Origin: JADLCB01 sp964398315
GTDB lineage: Bacteria > Planctomycetota > Phycisphaerae > Tepidisphaerales > Tepidisphaeraceae
Length of the DNA: 64,000 nt
Assembly: GCA_964398315.1 (NCBI GenBank)
Contig: CAYNMV010000017.1
Location: 3,917-67,916, forward strand
Direction: 5' to 3'
Part shown: positions 9,228 through 18,451 of the stretch, piece after piece
Position numbering within the stretch: the first letter of the stretch is position 1
Layout: each line of letters begins with the position of its first letter
Translations under genes and position numbers: made by a program
Notes under the pieces: generated by a model
Database searches by the model: none
Seen by the model: the letters and a program-made list of their open reading frames with translations, nothing else
Told to the model about the DNA's origin: nothing

Positions 9228-10196
9228 TCAGGCACCGTTGGTGCGGCGGCGCCGGATCAACAGCCCCGCACCCGCGACGGCCGCCAGCGACAATGCCGCT
9301 GGTTCGGGTACCACGGTGACGATGGCATCGGGATAGCCATCGCCGTCAAGATCGGTGTTCCAGCGACTGGTATCGAGTGTGTAGCCCTCCAGGATGATGT
9401 TCGAACCATCACCGAGGCGAAGGGTTGGCTCATAGAAGCCGGAGCCGGGTGGGGCAACCGTTACCAGTTGGAATGAATCGCCCACCTGGGGCACGTACCC
9501 GCCCTGGGGCTGGAGCAGAATCGTTCCGCCCACGTAAGTGCCGTCAGCCATTCCATCAAGATAGAGCCGCAGCGTCTGCTGGCTGGCGCCATTCGTGTCG
9601 ATTGCGAAATGCTCGGAAACACCATCTGCGAACACATCCAGCACGATCTGTCCGGTGGTTAAATACACGCTGCCGCGCGGCATTGCGATGCCGTTGCTGC
9701 CATTAACCGTATCGAGCGGCTGCCAACTGCCCTCCACCCTCAAGATCCTGCTGTCAGTGGAGAAGCCCCCAGAGCCGACCATGGTCCCGCCTTCAGCGAT
9801 CGTGACATTGCTTCGGATGGGTGTGGAAGGACTAACGATCAATACACCCCCATCATTCACGTACAATCTGACGTAGCGCAGACCATTGGCACCTGAGGTG
9901 GAAAACACCCCGCCATCATCAATGGTGACGGTGCTGCCGGAGCTGCCATTGGTTGTCGTGCCGGCAGCACCGGGGGCGTTAATGACGACGCTATTTTCGG
10001 CCCCCAGATTGTACGAATCGCTGAGACTGGAGGGATAGCTGTTGGCGGGCTCGCCGTCGATCAACCAGTTATCCGGATTGTGCCAGATGTTGTCACTGGC
10101 GTCAGGATTCCACGTATAGGCGGCGGCATGAACCGTGGAAGCAGCGGACACGGCCGTGGCCGCGGCGAGCAGGGCGATTTTTGAATACTGCAGCAT
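9228..10196 (-). CDS. PEP-CTERM protein, first gene of leftward glycan operon
   Basis: This is a 322-residue exported protein with signal peptide MLQYSKIALLAAATAVSAAS...HAAA. It then has 'TWNPDASDNIWHNPDNW', the usual start of autotransporter-like or hook repeats in planctomycete PEP-CTERM proteins, followed by Gly/Asn/Ser-rich beta rungs. The C-terminal signal is VPEPAALS, a hydrophobic helix and RRRR. GGGAGGA lies 6-12 bases before the ATG. It is the first gene read leftward from the divergent control region and should be the most directly regulated by the LacI protein encoded on the other side. It is probably an envelope-anchored structural or glycan-binding protein; no enzyme motif was seen. 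Confidence 0.85.
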   Translation of the reverse strand: MLQYSKIALLAAATAVSAASTVHAAAYTWNPDASDNIWHNPDNWLIDGEPANSYPSSLSDSYNLGAENSVVINAPGAAGTTTNGSSGSTVTIDDGGVFSTSGANGLRYVRLYVNDGGVLIVSPSTPIRSNVTIAEGGTMVGSGGFSTDSRILRVEGSWQPLDTVNGSNGIAMPRGSVYLTTGQIVLDVFADGVSEHFAIDTNGASQQTLRLYLDGMADGTYVGGTILLQPQGGYVPQVGDSFQLVTVAPPGSGFYEPTLRLGDGSNIILEGYTLDTSRWNTDLDGDGYPDAIVTVVPEPAALSLAAVAGAGLLIRRRRTNGA

Positions 10197-10247
10197 TTAG
10201 TCCTCCCGAACTGTTGACATGCGGACACTGAACTGTGCCCCATGATC

Positions 10248-10276
10248 TAGATACCCCATGGCTGGGCCTGTGTCAA
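10248..10276 (-). promoter_or_regulatory. Sigma-70-type promoter for leftward glycan operon
   Basis: Read on the minus strand, TTGACA (10271-10276) is followed after exactly 17 bp by TATCTA (10248-10253), about 50 bp upstream of the PEP-CTERM start at 10196. The -35 box overlaps the left operator palindrome. Confidence 0.8.
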
Positions 10277-10306
10277 GCGCTTGAAAAAATAAATTCAAGC
10301 GCTTGA
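10273..10306. promoter_or_regulatory. Twin LacI-family operators
   Basis: Two identical perfect palindromes TCAAGCGCTTGA lie at 10273-10284 and 10295-10306, with centres 22 bp apart (about two helical turns) and an A/T-rich spacer. Palindromes with a central CG are typical LacI-family operators. Each overlaps the -35 box of one divergent promoter, so a regulator bound here would block both. The presumed ligand is the LacI protein encoded from 10376. Confidence 0.85.
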
Positions 10307-10330
10307 CAAATACCCCGCCGATGCTATTGT
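10303..10330 (+). promoter_or_regulatory. Sigma-70-type promoter for lacI and rightward genes
   Basis: TTGACA (10303-10308), a 16-bp spacer and TATTGT (10325-10330). The -35 box overlaps the right operator palindrome, implying that the regulator represses its own gene. Confidence 0.8.
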
Positions 10331-10375
10331 TATTGGCAGATTCGCAGAGTCCGCATGTCGTTTCAGGTGGGCTGC

Positions 10376-11377
10376 ATGGCCAGTCTTCAAGATATTGCCA
10401 AAGAGCTGGACGTGTCCGTTTCCCTGGTGTCGAAGGTGCTTAATGCCCGCATCGGCACCGGTGGGGCGAGCCTGCGGACCAGCCAGGCCATCCGCGAAAA
10501 GGCCGCGCAGCTCGGCTATCGCAAGAATGTCGCCGCCGCCGCGCTCGCCAAGGGGCGCCAGGGGGTCATCGGCGTGTTCATCCATCGCAAGGGCCTGCCC
10601 GGCAGTGCCATCGCCGAGGCCATGGTGGAGGGGATTGCCGATGAAGCTGGCGCAGTTGGCCAGCGCCTGATGCTGCAGTTCTTTGAAACCGCCGCCCAGT
10701 TTGAGGCTCTCTGCCCCCGTGTGGACCGCAATGTCCTGGATGGCCTGATCGTAGGGGGCATCGCGCATCCTGAGTTGTTTGATGACCTGCTGCAAATGCA
10801 GGAGCGCGGTGTCGCGGTGGTCACCATTCATGATCTGCATGCCGAGCCGCGGGTGGTCAATGTCTGGATGGACCAGGTTGAGGTGTCGCGGCTGGCCACG
10901 AATCATTTGGTTGAGCGCGGCAGTCAGCGCATCGCCCATATCTGTGTAAAAGACAGCGGCGGGCCGCGCTTTGAAGGATACCAGGCGGCGCTGGCCGCTC
11001 ATGGCATCCCGTTCCGCCCGGAACTGGTCTACCATGTGGATGGCTACAGCGCCATTCGTGGCGAGCAGGCCATCCGCGCCCTGATGCAGGCCGGTGTTGA
11101 GTTTGACGGCCTGGTCGCTCAGTCGGATCACCAGGCGGTGGGGGCGCTCAATGCACTGCTGAAGGCGGGCCGAAAGGTTCCGCAGGATGTCCGAATCATC
11201 GGAGTGGACGATGCACCCTTCTGTGAATTAAGCATCGTTCCTCTCAGTTCTATCTCGCAGGAGTTCCGCGAGCGAGGCCGCCGGGCCGTGCGGCTGCTCA
11301 TCGACAAGATGAACGGCAAGCCGGTTTCGTCGGTCGCCATTTCGCCAATATTGCGTTGTCGGGAATCGTCAAAATGA
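10376..11377 (+). CDS. LacI-family transcriptional regulator (controls divergent glycan locus)
   Basis: The 333-residue protein has an N-terminal helix-turn-helix (ASLQDIAKELDVSVSLVSKV, the recognition helix being SVSLVSKVL). The region continues to about residue 60 with the hinge, and is followed by a periplasmic-binding-protein-like sugar-sensing domain. The C-terminal 'VDDAPFCELSIVPLSSISQEF' loop is typical of the family. The start at 10376 is preferred over an in-frame ATG at 10355 because AGGTGG stands 7 bases before it and the product then opens directly with the DNA-binding domain. It sits beside twin palindromic operators between divergent promoters, so it almost certainly represses both directions until an inducing sugar binds. 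Its helix-turn-helix is nearly the same as that of the LacI protein at 38264-39376. Confidence 0.93.
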   Translation: MASLQDIAKELDVSVSLVSKVLNARIGTGGASLRTSQAIREKAAQLGYRKNVAAAALAKGRQGVIGVFIHRKGLPGSAIAEAMVEGIADEAGAVGQRLMLQFFETAAQFEALCPRVDRNVLDGLIVGGIAHPELFDDLLQMQERGVAVVTIHDLHAEPRVVNVWMDQVEVSRLATNHLVERGSQRIAHICVKDSGGPRFEGYQAALAAHGIPFRPELVYHVDGYSAIRGEQAIRALMQAGVEFDGLVAQSDHQAVGALNALLKAGRKVPQDVRIIGVDDAPFCELSIVPLSSISQEFRERGRRAVRLLIDKMNGKPVSSVAISPILRCRESSK

Positions 11378-11443
11378 AGCCCGGGAGGGCCTGAGGCCCG
11401 CTCGTGCTTGTCTGGACCGCCAAAACCCAGAAGGAGGTGTCCT

Positions 11444-12310
11444 GTGACACACGTCCGCCCGCGCCGCTCCGGCAGAAGCCTTCGCACATCTCAGGCCACC
11501 CGGCGCACTCCGCTCAGCCGCTCCTCCGCGACGTTGGCCGGGTTTACCCTGGTCGAACTGCTGGTTGTGATCGGCATCATTGCACTGCTGATCAGTATCC
11601 TGATGCCTGCCCTGGGCCGGGCACGCAACGCCGCCCGCACCCTGCAATGTGCCAACCACATGCGACAGATTGGCCTGGCGATGCACGAGTTCGCCCACAA
11701 CAACCGCGATCGTTTCCCCGGCCGCGGCGCCTTTGCTGATGGCGGCAAGGACGAGTGGATGGGCGTGCTCAACAAGCAGGTCTTCAAGAAGACGATGATT
11801 CCGCGCTACGGCAACACCTACAAACCGGAAGAGCCACTGTATTGCCCGGACATCGTTGCTCGGGCCTCCACCTATCGTGGCTATCTCTACAGCCTTACCG
11901 CGGTGGGGGGCAACTATAACAAGAGCACCCAAGTCATCGGACCGGACGGGCTGGAGGTGCCCCTGGCCGACGTGCCCCATTACGACTACGGCAACGGCAG
12001 CAAGCCGTACAGCCGTTACGCCCTGGGTGCCCGCCGCTCGCGCTTCGCGCGGCCACAGGAAAAGCTGCTGCTGATCGAGAGCGAAGCCACCGGCGACTTC
12101 TTCGGCCCCCTGCCGCGCCCCTTCGGTCATGAGGGACGGATGGAGCGCCAGCCCACGGACATTGAAACCAGGACCCAGTGGGCCTATCAGGGGGGCAATT
12201 TCGCGTTCCGCCACCAGGGCCGTGGCAACTTCGTGTTCGTGGATGGCCACGTTGAAACCTGGCAGCCCGATGGCGATCTGAACACCGCCAAGCGCGATGG
12301 ATTCAAGTAA
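11444..12310 (+). CDS. Prepilin-like protein with H-X9-DG motif
   Basis: This is a 288-residue type II secretion/type IV pilin-like protein. A basic leader is followed by G-FTLVELLVVIGIIALLISIL, the prepilin peptidase cleavage site and membrane helix. The C-terminus has H-QGRGNFVFV-DG, an exact H-X9-DG motif of the large planctomycete prepilin family (DUF1559 relatives). GTG at 11444 is chosen as start because an excellent AAGGAGGTG site ends 4 bases before it; the longer ATG-initiated frame has none. It follows lacI by 66 bp, placing it in the regulated transcription unit. Function in this family is not established; a pseudopilin for exporting or positioning glycan enzymes is an inference. 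Confidence 0.9.
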   Translation: MTHVRPRRSGRSLRTSQATRRTPLSRSSATLAGFTLVELLVVIGIIALLISILMPALGRARNAARTLQCANHMRQIGLAMHEFAHNNRDRFPGRGAFADGGKDEWMGVLNKQVFKKTMIPRYGNTYKPEEPLYCPDIVARASTYRGYLYSLTAVGGNYNKSTQVIGPDGLEVPLADVPHYDYGNGSKPYSRYALGARRSRFARPQEKLLLIESEATGDFFGPLPRPFGHEGRMERQPTDIETRTQWAYQGGNFAFRHQGRGNFVFVDGHVETWQPDGDLNTAKRDGFK

Positions 12311-12321
12311 GACGCCTCTGT

Positions 12322-12355
12322 CCGGGGCGCAGCCTTGAGGGAGGCTGCGCCCCGG
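12322..12355 (+). terminator. Strong hairpin after prepilin-like gene
   Basis: A perfect 14-bp GC-rich stem (12322-12335 with 12342-12355) has a 6-nt loop, 11 bp past the stop. No T-run follows, so it may be a partial terminator or mRNA-stabilising hairpin that lowers expression of the genes downstream. Confidence 0.6.
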
Positions 12356-12418
12356 CCTGCCGATGCGGCCGGTTGGCACAGGCAACAGGGTCATCAACGC
12401 ACGGGATTGAATCGCACC

Positions 12419-13627
12419 ATGAAGCAGCTCACCACGCTCACCGTTTTCCTGATGCTCTCCACCTTCGCCTCGACTCTGGCTGTTGCCGCCAATCCCAACT
12501 CCTCACCGGAGTGGCGCAGCGGCCTGCCGGATGATCCCGACTACTTCCCCATTGGCGTCTGGCTGCAGGATCCGCGGCTGGCCGAGCAGTACAAGCAGAT
12601 CGGCATCAACCTCTATCTTGGATTGTGGGGCGGTCCAAAGGAGGAGCAACTGGTGGCCCTGCGCAAAGCGGGCATGCCGATCATCTGCACACAAAATGAC
12701 TATGCCCGGGAACTGCTGAAGAAAAACGATCCCCTGCTGGAGACTGTTGTCGGGTGGATGCACCAGGATGAGCCGGACAACGCTCAGCGCAAGCCCGAGG
12801 GTGGTGGCTATGGCCCGCCGGTGTCGCCGGCCACCATCATCGCCGACTATCAGCGTCTCAGGCAGGCCGATCCCACCCGCCCGGTCTATCTCAATCTTTC
12901 GCAGGGCGTGGCGTGGGACCAGTGGGTTGGGCGCGGCGTGCGCAGCAACAAGCCCGAGGATTACCCGGAGTATGCCAAGGGGGCCGACATCCTCTCATTC
13001 GACATCTATCCCGCCTCCAGCAGCCGCGCGATCAAGGGGGAACTGTGGCGCGTTGGGTATGGTGTCAAGCGCCTGAAAGAGTGGGCCCAGCCGGGCAAGC
13101 CGGTCTGGGCATTCATCGAATGCACCCGCATTCACGGCGCGGGCAAGGCCACGCCCGATGAGGTTCGCGCCATGGTCTGGATGGCGCTGGTCAACGGCGC
13201 AACCGGGATCCAGTATTTCGTTCATGAATGGGATGCCAAAGGCAAAATGGTCAGCGCCTCGCAACTGCTGCGCGATCCGGAAATGCGCGATGCGGTGGGG
13301 CGGATCAACCGCCAGATTCATGAGCTGGCCCCGGTACTGAACCGCCCGAGCGAAACCGATGCGGTGACGATCCGCAGTTCATCCGGGGAAGTGCCGATCG
13401 AGGCGATGGTCAAGCGGACCGAGGACGCTGTCTACCTGTTCGCCGTCGCCATGCGCGGCGTGTCCGTCAGCGGCGAGTTCCGGCTTCGCGACCTGGCCGG
13501 TCAATGGAACGCTGAGGTGATCGGCGAGGACCGCACCCTGGCGGTGACCGATGGTCTGCTCAAGGATGACTTCGCGCCGTGGGGTGTCCATCTCTATCGT
13601 CTCACCCGCGCGGAGGCAGCGCGCTGA
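12419..13627 (+). CDS. Secreted TIM-barrel glycosidase-like protein
   Basis: A 402-residue protein starting at 12419 with signal peptide MKQLTTLTVFLMLSTFASTLAVAA. The mature part reads like a (beta/alpha)8 glycosidase: 'PIGVWLQDPRLAEQYKQIGINLY' for the first strands, 'GWMHQDEPDN' where the Glu could be the acid/base, and 'PVWAFIECTR' where the Glu fits the nucleophile of a clan GH-A enzyme. A small beta domain closes the protein from about residue 325. I do not recognise the exact GH family, so substrate is unknown. It lies between the prepilin-like gene and a heparinase gene and should act on the same glycan outside the cytoplasm. Confidence 0.7.
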   Translation: MKQLTTLTVFLMLSTFASTLAVAANPNSSPEWRSGLPDDPDYFPIGVWLQDPRLAEQYKQIGINLYLGLWGGPKEEQLVALRKAGMPIICTQNDYARELLKKNDPLLETVVGWMHQDEPDNAQRKPEGGGYGPPVSPATIIADYQRLRQADPTRPVYLNLSQGVAWDQWVGRGVRSNKPEDYPEYAKGADILSFDIYPASSSRAIKGELWRVGYGVKRLKEWAQPGKPVWAFIECTRIHGAGKATPDEVRAMVWMALVNGATGIQYFVHEWDAKGKMVSASQLLRDPEMRDAVGRINRQIHELAPVLNRPSETDAVTIRSSSGEVPIEAMVKRTEDAVYLFAVAMRGVSVSGEFRLRDLAGQWNAEVIGEDRTLAVTDGLLKDDFAPWGVHLYRLTRAEAAR

Positions 13628-13774
13628 GCATGCCGGGGTGGGATTCGCTCCATGCGCTTCGACCAGGCTCAGGATTGGGGGCCGGCTGTCCGTCATGGAG
13701 CCAGCGGCAAAGCCTGCGCACCGCCAGTCCGTTACACCATGGATATCGGGTCCAGCAAACGAGGAGAAATCAGC

Positions 13775-16621
13775 ATGAGTTCACAACAGGCCCTGTCGCT
13801 GCGTTCGGTTCGACATCTGATGTTGTGCGCGGTGGGCGGCGTGCTGGCGCTGAGCGCTGCTGCGCTGGGTCAGTCCGAAGCGCAAATCCAGGCGCACAAT
13901 GCCGCCCGCGCGGATAAGGGCGGGCTGGTGACGCTGCAACTGCTGGGCAAGGATACCCGCCGCAATGCGCAGACTCCGCCGGACATGATTGTCGACGGCA
14001 ATGCCCGCTCCCGCACCGTGCTGGAAAACCCGCCGTATCTGTTCCGCATCGACCTGGTCGAGACGCTGCCGATTTCGCACATCCATTTCATCTGCACCAA
14101 CTACGAGGGTGAGCAGTCGCCCGAGAAGATCGAGGTGCGGCTTTCGGATGGCACCGTGATCGAGAAGACGCTGGAGGTGATTCGCCCCACCTCCGCGAAC
14201 CGCAAGCCGCGGCAGACGATTGAGATCGGCGACAAGCCGCTGAAGTGGGTGGAGGTTAAGGTGCTGAGCCATCACCCTGGCACAGCGCGCTACGGTGGCA
14301 TCGGTGAGATTGAGGTGATCACCTCCGCCAACCTGGCCGAGTACCTGACTGTGCCGGATTACAACCCCGAGGCGCCGACCTACATCGAACCCGCCTCGCC
14401 GCGCAGCGACTACTCCGACACGCAGGTCACGCTGCCCGAGCCCATCCCCGCCGGTACCTTCCCCGGCATCTACCTGACGCGTGATGAGATTGTGGCCCTG
14501 CGGCAGCAGATGCAGCAGAGCGAGCGTGCCCAGCCCGCGCTGCGGGCGGTGGTGGAGGGAGCGCGGGGGGCGCTGGATCGGCCGATCGAGTTTCCCGACC
14601 CGCAGGTGCCTGCCCAACTCAAGCATCGCAACGATCCGGCGGCCAAGGCGCACAGTGAGTTGAGCAAACTGGCTGGCCGGCTTGGCTGGGCTTACCAGTT
14701 CACCGATGATGAGCGATTCGCCCAGAAGGCACGCGAAATCCTCGTGGGCTATGCCAGGCTCTATCCCAATGACTACGCCGAGCACAAGGGAGTTAACAGA
14801 TCCGACACCGGCAAGGTGATGGCCCAGCGCCTCAGCGAGGCGATGTGGCTGCTGCCGCTTATCCAGGCGTACGATCTGATCCACGACAGCCCTGCCCTCA
14901 GCGCAGAAGACCGCACCCTGATCGAGAATGACCTGATCCGCACCGCTCTTACCTTCATCCAGCGGCGTGACGCTGCCACGGAAGTTGCGCGCCGTGACAG
15001 CGCCAATCCCAACTGGCGCAACGCCGATCCCGCAGCGGCGGCAGAGGGAAGCTGGGCCGGCAACTGGATCAACTTCTACAATGCTGCCTATATCCAGGGC
15101 GGCATCGTGCTGGGGGACCAGGACTGGATCGATATTGGTGCGGCCGGCACGCGCAACATGATCGTCAAGGGCATCGGCGATGATGGTATGTGGCGTGAAG
15201 GAGCGATCGGTTACCAGATTTTTGCCCGCATGGCGCTCATTGCCTGCCTTGAGCCACTGGCTCGACGCGGGATTGACCTGTACAGCTATGACCAGCACCG
15301 CGTGAAGAACCTGTGGGACTCGCCGCTGAAACTGGCATATCCCGATGGCACCATCGCCGGGATCAACGACACTGGGCGGGCCTCGGCCGCGGGAAGCTGG
15401 CAGGCGATGGCCTTCGACTACGCCTGGCTGCGCTGGCGCGATCCCAACTATGGCGTGCTGATCAATCGTGCTCCGCGCCAGATTCACCAGAGTGAAGCGA
15501 TCTATTTCCCCGCCCAAATCTACGAAACCCTGCCGGAAAAGCCGCTTGAAGGCATCGGCAGCGCCCTGTTCGACACCGTCGGCTATGCCATCATGCGAGG
15601 GGAAGACGGCGGCGGGTCGACCTTCTTCCTGCTCAAGTATGGCCCGCATGGTGGCGTGCATGGCCACCCCGACAAGCTGAATCTGATCCTCTTCGCCGAT
15701 GGCGATGAACTGTCTGGCGAACCGGTGATGTACCGCTACGAAGATCCGCGTCATCAGCTCTGGACCAAGTCGACCATCGGCCACTGGACGCTGGCGGTCA
15801 ATGAGCGCAACCAGACCGCCCACACCGGCAAGCTGCTGCTGTACTCCCACGAATCCCCGATCAACGTCGTCCGTGGCGTCAGTACGGAGGCCTATCCTGG
15901 CGTAGCGCTGGATCGCACCGTGGTGCAGATGCCCGGTTACCTGGTCGATGTCTTCCGCGCCTGGGGACGCAGCTCGCGCACATTTGACTATCCGCTGACC
16001 TTCCGCGGACGGCTCGACGGCTTTGATGGTGAATCACCCGATCTCAAGCCCATGGGCAGCGCCGAGCAGATCGGCTACAGCCAGATCCGCACAGCCGAGC
16101 CGGTGAAGACGGATGGTAACTGGATCGGCGCCTGGCAGCGGCCGGCCGATACGGATGGAGAACGCCCTCACCCGGCCAACCATGTGCGCGTGATTGTCGC
16201 CGGTGCGCCCGAGAGTGAAATTTACACTGGCCGCAACGTGGACGGCCGCGATCAGGTCATCATTCGTCGCACCGGCACCGAAGCGGTCTTCGGCGCGGTG
16301 ATCGATCCATACCAGGCGAGTGATGCGGTGGCTGCGGTGGAGCGGTTTGAGGTGTCCGGCCCGGTGCCTGCCTATGGCCTGCGCATCCGCCGCACCGATG
16401 GCGGGACCGATCTGATCGTCGTGCGCTACGATCCGCAGACCGACAGCCAGCCGGCCGCAGCCAGCTCCGTCGAGCAACTCAAGACCAATGCCCTGGTCAC
16501 CGTTGTGCGCCTCGATTCGGCCGGCAAGGTGATCGGCATGGGCCTGTTTGGCGGCACGGAAGCCTCCTACGCCGATCAGCGCCTCAGCCTCGACAGCGCT
16601 GGCAACAAGTGGATGCAGTAG
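13775..16621 (+). CDS. Secreted heparinase II/III-family lyase with N-terminal discoidin-like domain
   Basis: The 948-residue protein starts at 13775 behind a GAGGAG site. A signal peptide runs to about residue 32 (ending AAALGQS). Residues ~35-190 look like a discoidin (F5/8 type C) fold ('LPISHIHFICTNYEGEQSPEKIEVRLSDG'). Next come an alpha/alpha-toroid segment (~220-560) with 'FYNAAYIQGG' and 'GMWREGAIGYQIFARMALI', and a beta-sandwich with 'LLKYGPHGGVHGHPDKLNLILF', the His-rich metal/catalytic region of heparinase II/III. Such enzymes eliminate acidic polysaccharides such as heparan, alginate or other uronates. It is the last gene before a 396-bp gap and shares its locus with a sulfatase, which suggests a sulfated substrate. 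Confidence 0.85.
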   Translation: MSSQQALSLRSVRHLMLCAVGGVLALSAAALGQSEAQIQAHNAARADKGGLVTLQLLGKDTRRNAQTPPDMIVDGNARSRTVLENPPYLFRIDLVETLPISHIHFICTNYEGEQSPEKIEVRLSDGTVIEKTLEVIRPTSANRKPRQTIEIGDKPLKWVEVKVLSHHPGTARYGGIGEIEVITSANLAEYLTVPDYNPEAPTYIEPASPRSDYSDTQVTLPEPIPAGTFPGIYLTRDEIVALRQQMQQSERAQPALRAVVEGARGALDRPIEFPDPQVPAQLKHRNDPAAKAHSELSKLAGRLGWAYQFTDDERFAQKAREILVGYARLYPNDYAEHKGVNRSDTGKVMAQRLSEAMWLLPLIQAYDLIHDSPALSAEDRTLIENDLIRTALTFIQRRDAATEVARRDSANPNWRNADPAAAAEGSWAGNWINFYNAAYIQGGIVLGDQDWIDIGAAGTRNMIVKGIGDDGMWREGAIGYQIFARMALIACLEPLARRGIDLYSYDQHRVKNLWDSPLKLAYPDGTIAGINDTGRASAAGSWQAMAFDYAWLRWRDPNYGVLINRAPRQIHQSEAIYFPAQIYETLPEKPLEGIGSALFDTVGYAIMRGEDGGGSTFFLLKYGPHGGVHGHPDKLNLILFADGDELSGEPVMYRYEDPRHQLWTKSTIGHWTLAVNERNQTAHTGKLLLYSHESPINVVRGVSTEAYPGVALDRTVVQMPGYLVDVFRAWGRSSRTFDYPLTFRGRLDGFDGESPDLKPMGSAEQIGYSQIRTAEPVKTDGNWIGAWQRPADTDGERPHPANHVRVIVAGAPESEIYTGRNVDGRDQVIIRRTGTEAVFGAVIDPYQASDAVAAVERFEVSGPVPAYGLRIRRTDGGTDLIVVRYDPQTDSQPAAASSVEQLKTNALVTVVRLDSAGKVIGMGLFGGTEASYADQRLSLDSAGNKWMQ

Positions 16622-17017
16622 CGACCCGGTATGTGTCCATGTTGCCGCCACGATAGTTCGCATGCCGCGTCAGGAACGACGGCCGATGTTGGGCTTACGA
16701 TCAGGACACGGATCGCGGATTGTCTCAATCGACCATCCGCGATCCGGTCTGTTGTGAGCTGGCCATCCCACACCTGTGTCAGCCGGACGGGCGGCATCAC
16801 CAACAACAAGCAGCGGCCGACCTGAAGAACGATGTTGATGCGTCGGCGAAGGTGCGCCTTGCTGAAGCGAGAATGATGGACGATGACTCATGGCCGCTTT
16901 GCTGTGGCGTTACCGGGCGGCGGAACCTGCTCGGCCGGTCTTGGTGATCGGCGCTGTTACGCCCACTGCCCGGAGAGTCATACGGATCGATCCAGGTAAA
17001 CTGTTCAGGAGAGAACC
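16622..17017. other. 396-bp intergenic region with a 12-bp hairpin
   Basis: No credible gene. An inverted repeat (16709-16720 with 16735-16746, 12 bp, 14-nt loop) lies about 90 bp past the heparinase stop and may end transcription, though no T-run follows. The rest should hold the promoter of the sulfatase gene; I see no strong match. Confidence 0.5.
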
Positions 17018-18343
17018 ATGCCGCCGCCGGCTCGGCCCAACATCCTGCTCATCCTGACCGACCAGCAGCGGTTCGATACGCTGGCGGCTCATGTCAATTC
17101 GTTCGGCGCGGCCACGCCGGGAATGGACAGCCTGGTGCGGCGGGGGGTCAGCTTCGAGAATGCCTTCTGCACCGCACCAATCTGCGCCCCGGCGCGGGCG
17201 GCGATCTTCACCGGCCACTACCCGGGCCGCGTCGGGATGCATGCCAACCTGGGCAACCCCTGCCCGCCGCTCGGGTATCGCCATCTGACACTGGGCCATC
17301 GTCTCCAGGCCGCCGGCTACCAGACGGTTTACCATGGCAAGTCGCATCTGGGTGGCAATCTGCACGAGTATGGATTTGAGATCGCCTTCGAGAATTCGCA
17401 CGATGCTTCCACCGCCACCGAGGCCGCGCGCTTTTGGCGCAATCGCGACTGGATCATCAACAAGCGCCCGTTTTTCCATGTCGTTTCGCTGCTGGACCCG
17501 CACGACATTTACTTTCTTGACCCTGAGGGCGAGGTGCAAACCACACTGCCGCCGTGGCCGAATCAGGATGATCCCCTGGAGGGCAAGCCATGGCCGCAGC
17601 GACACTACCGCCAGCGTTTCGGCAGTTGGTCGGAGGGACGCTGGGCTTACTACCGCGACTTCTATCGCCAGCGCCTGGAGCGCGTGGATCGGGTGATCGA
17701 CGAACTGCTACAGGAACTGATCTGCTCGGGCTTCGGCAACAATACCTGGATCATTTTCACCAGTGATCACGGCGACATGGGTGGTGAGCACGGGCTGCCG
17801 TTCAAGGGGCCGTTTATGTACGACGGGGTGCTGCGCGTGCCGCTGGTGATCACCCCACCTGATGCGCGCCTGCTGGGATCGAGCCCGCCTGTGACCGCAA
17901 CGCACACCGTGCCGGCCCGGTCATCGGTCCTGTGCAGCCATATCGACCTGATGCCCACGATCCTCGACCTGGCGGGTATCGAGGCCGATCCGACCCTGCC
18001 GGGGCGCAGCCTGCGCCCGGTGGTGGAAGGACGGCCATTCGAACCGCCGCCGGCGGTTTTTGCCGAGTGGCATCAGGCCGGCCGAATGATCACTCCCATT
18101 CGCACCATTCGCACGCTCGCATGGAAGTACAACGTTTACCTGAACATCGGCGAGGAACTGTATGACCTGGCATCGGATCCACACGAACTGCACAACCGCG
18201 CCAGCGATCCCGCCTGCAGTGATATCCGCCAGGCGCTGAGACAGCAGATCGATACTCATCTGCGGATGCAGGAAGATCCTTTTTACACCCTGGCAACGAC
18301 CGATGCCGATGGCCGGCCGCTGGTCGGGGCAGAGAATGCATGA
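17018..18343 (+). CDS. Sulfatase (formylglycine type), apparently cytoplasmic
   Basis: A 441-residue sulfatase. The metal-binding opening 'PNILLILTDQQRFD' begins at residue 7, and C56-A-P-A-R60 is the C-x-P-x-R signature whose Cys becomes formylglycine. 'TSDHGDMGGEHG' supplies later metal ligands, and a C-terminal helix with 'DLASDPHELHNRA' completes the fold. AGGAGAG precedes the ATG. There is no signal peptide, unlike the neighbouring lyase, so it probably removes sulfate from imported oligosaccharides. It needs a formylglycine-generating enzyme, which is not in this window. It heads the second half of the rightward glycan cluster. Confidence 0.93.
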   Translation: MPPPARPNILLILTDQQRFDTLAAHVNSFGAATPGMDSLVRRGVSFENAFCTAPICAPARAAIFTGHYPGRVGMHANLGNPCPPLGYRHLTLGHRLQAAGYQTVYHGKSHLGGNLHEYGFEIAFENSHDASTATEAARFWRNRDWIINKRPFFHVVSLLDPHDIYFLDPEGEVQTTLPPWPNQDDPLEGKPWPQRHYRQRFGSWSEGRWAYYRDFYRQRLERVDRVIDELLQELICSGFGNNTWIIFTSDHGDMGGEHGLPFKGPFMYDGVLRVPLVITPPDARLLGSSPPVTATHTVPARSSVLCSHIDLMPTILDLAGIEADPTLPGRSLRPVVEGRPFEPPPAVFAEWHQAGRMITPIRTIRTLAWKYNVYLNIGEELYDLASDPHELHNRASDPACSDIRQALRQQIDTHLRMQEDPFYTLATTDADGRPLVGAENA

Positions 18344-18451
18344 TCCGCGTTACCCGCGTGTGCCGGATGCCCGTAGAGCAGTCAGCACTGCCTGCCATAT
18401 CGCGCACCCGCATGATCTGGCAGTCCGGGCCACGGAAACAGAGGCAAGTGT

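Noticed and set aside
13781..15850. 689-codon minus-strand open frame opposite the heparinase gene
   Set aside because: No recognisable protein features, and the plus strand encodes a clear secreted lyase. Long antisense frames are common at this GC content.
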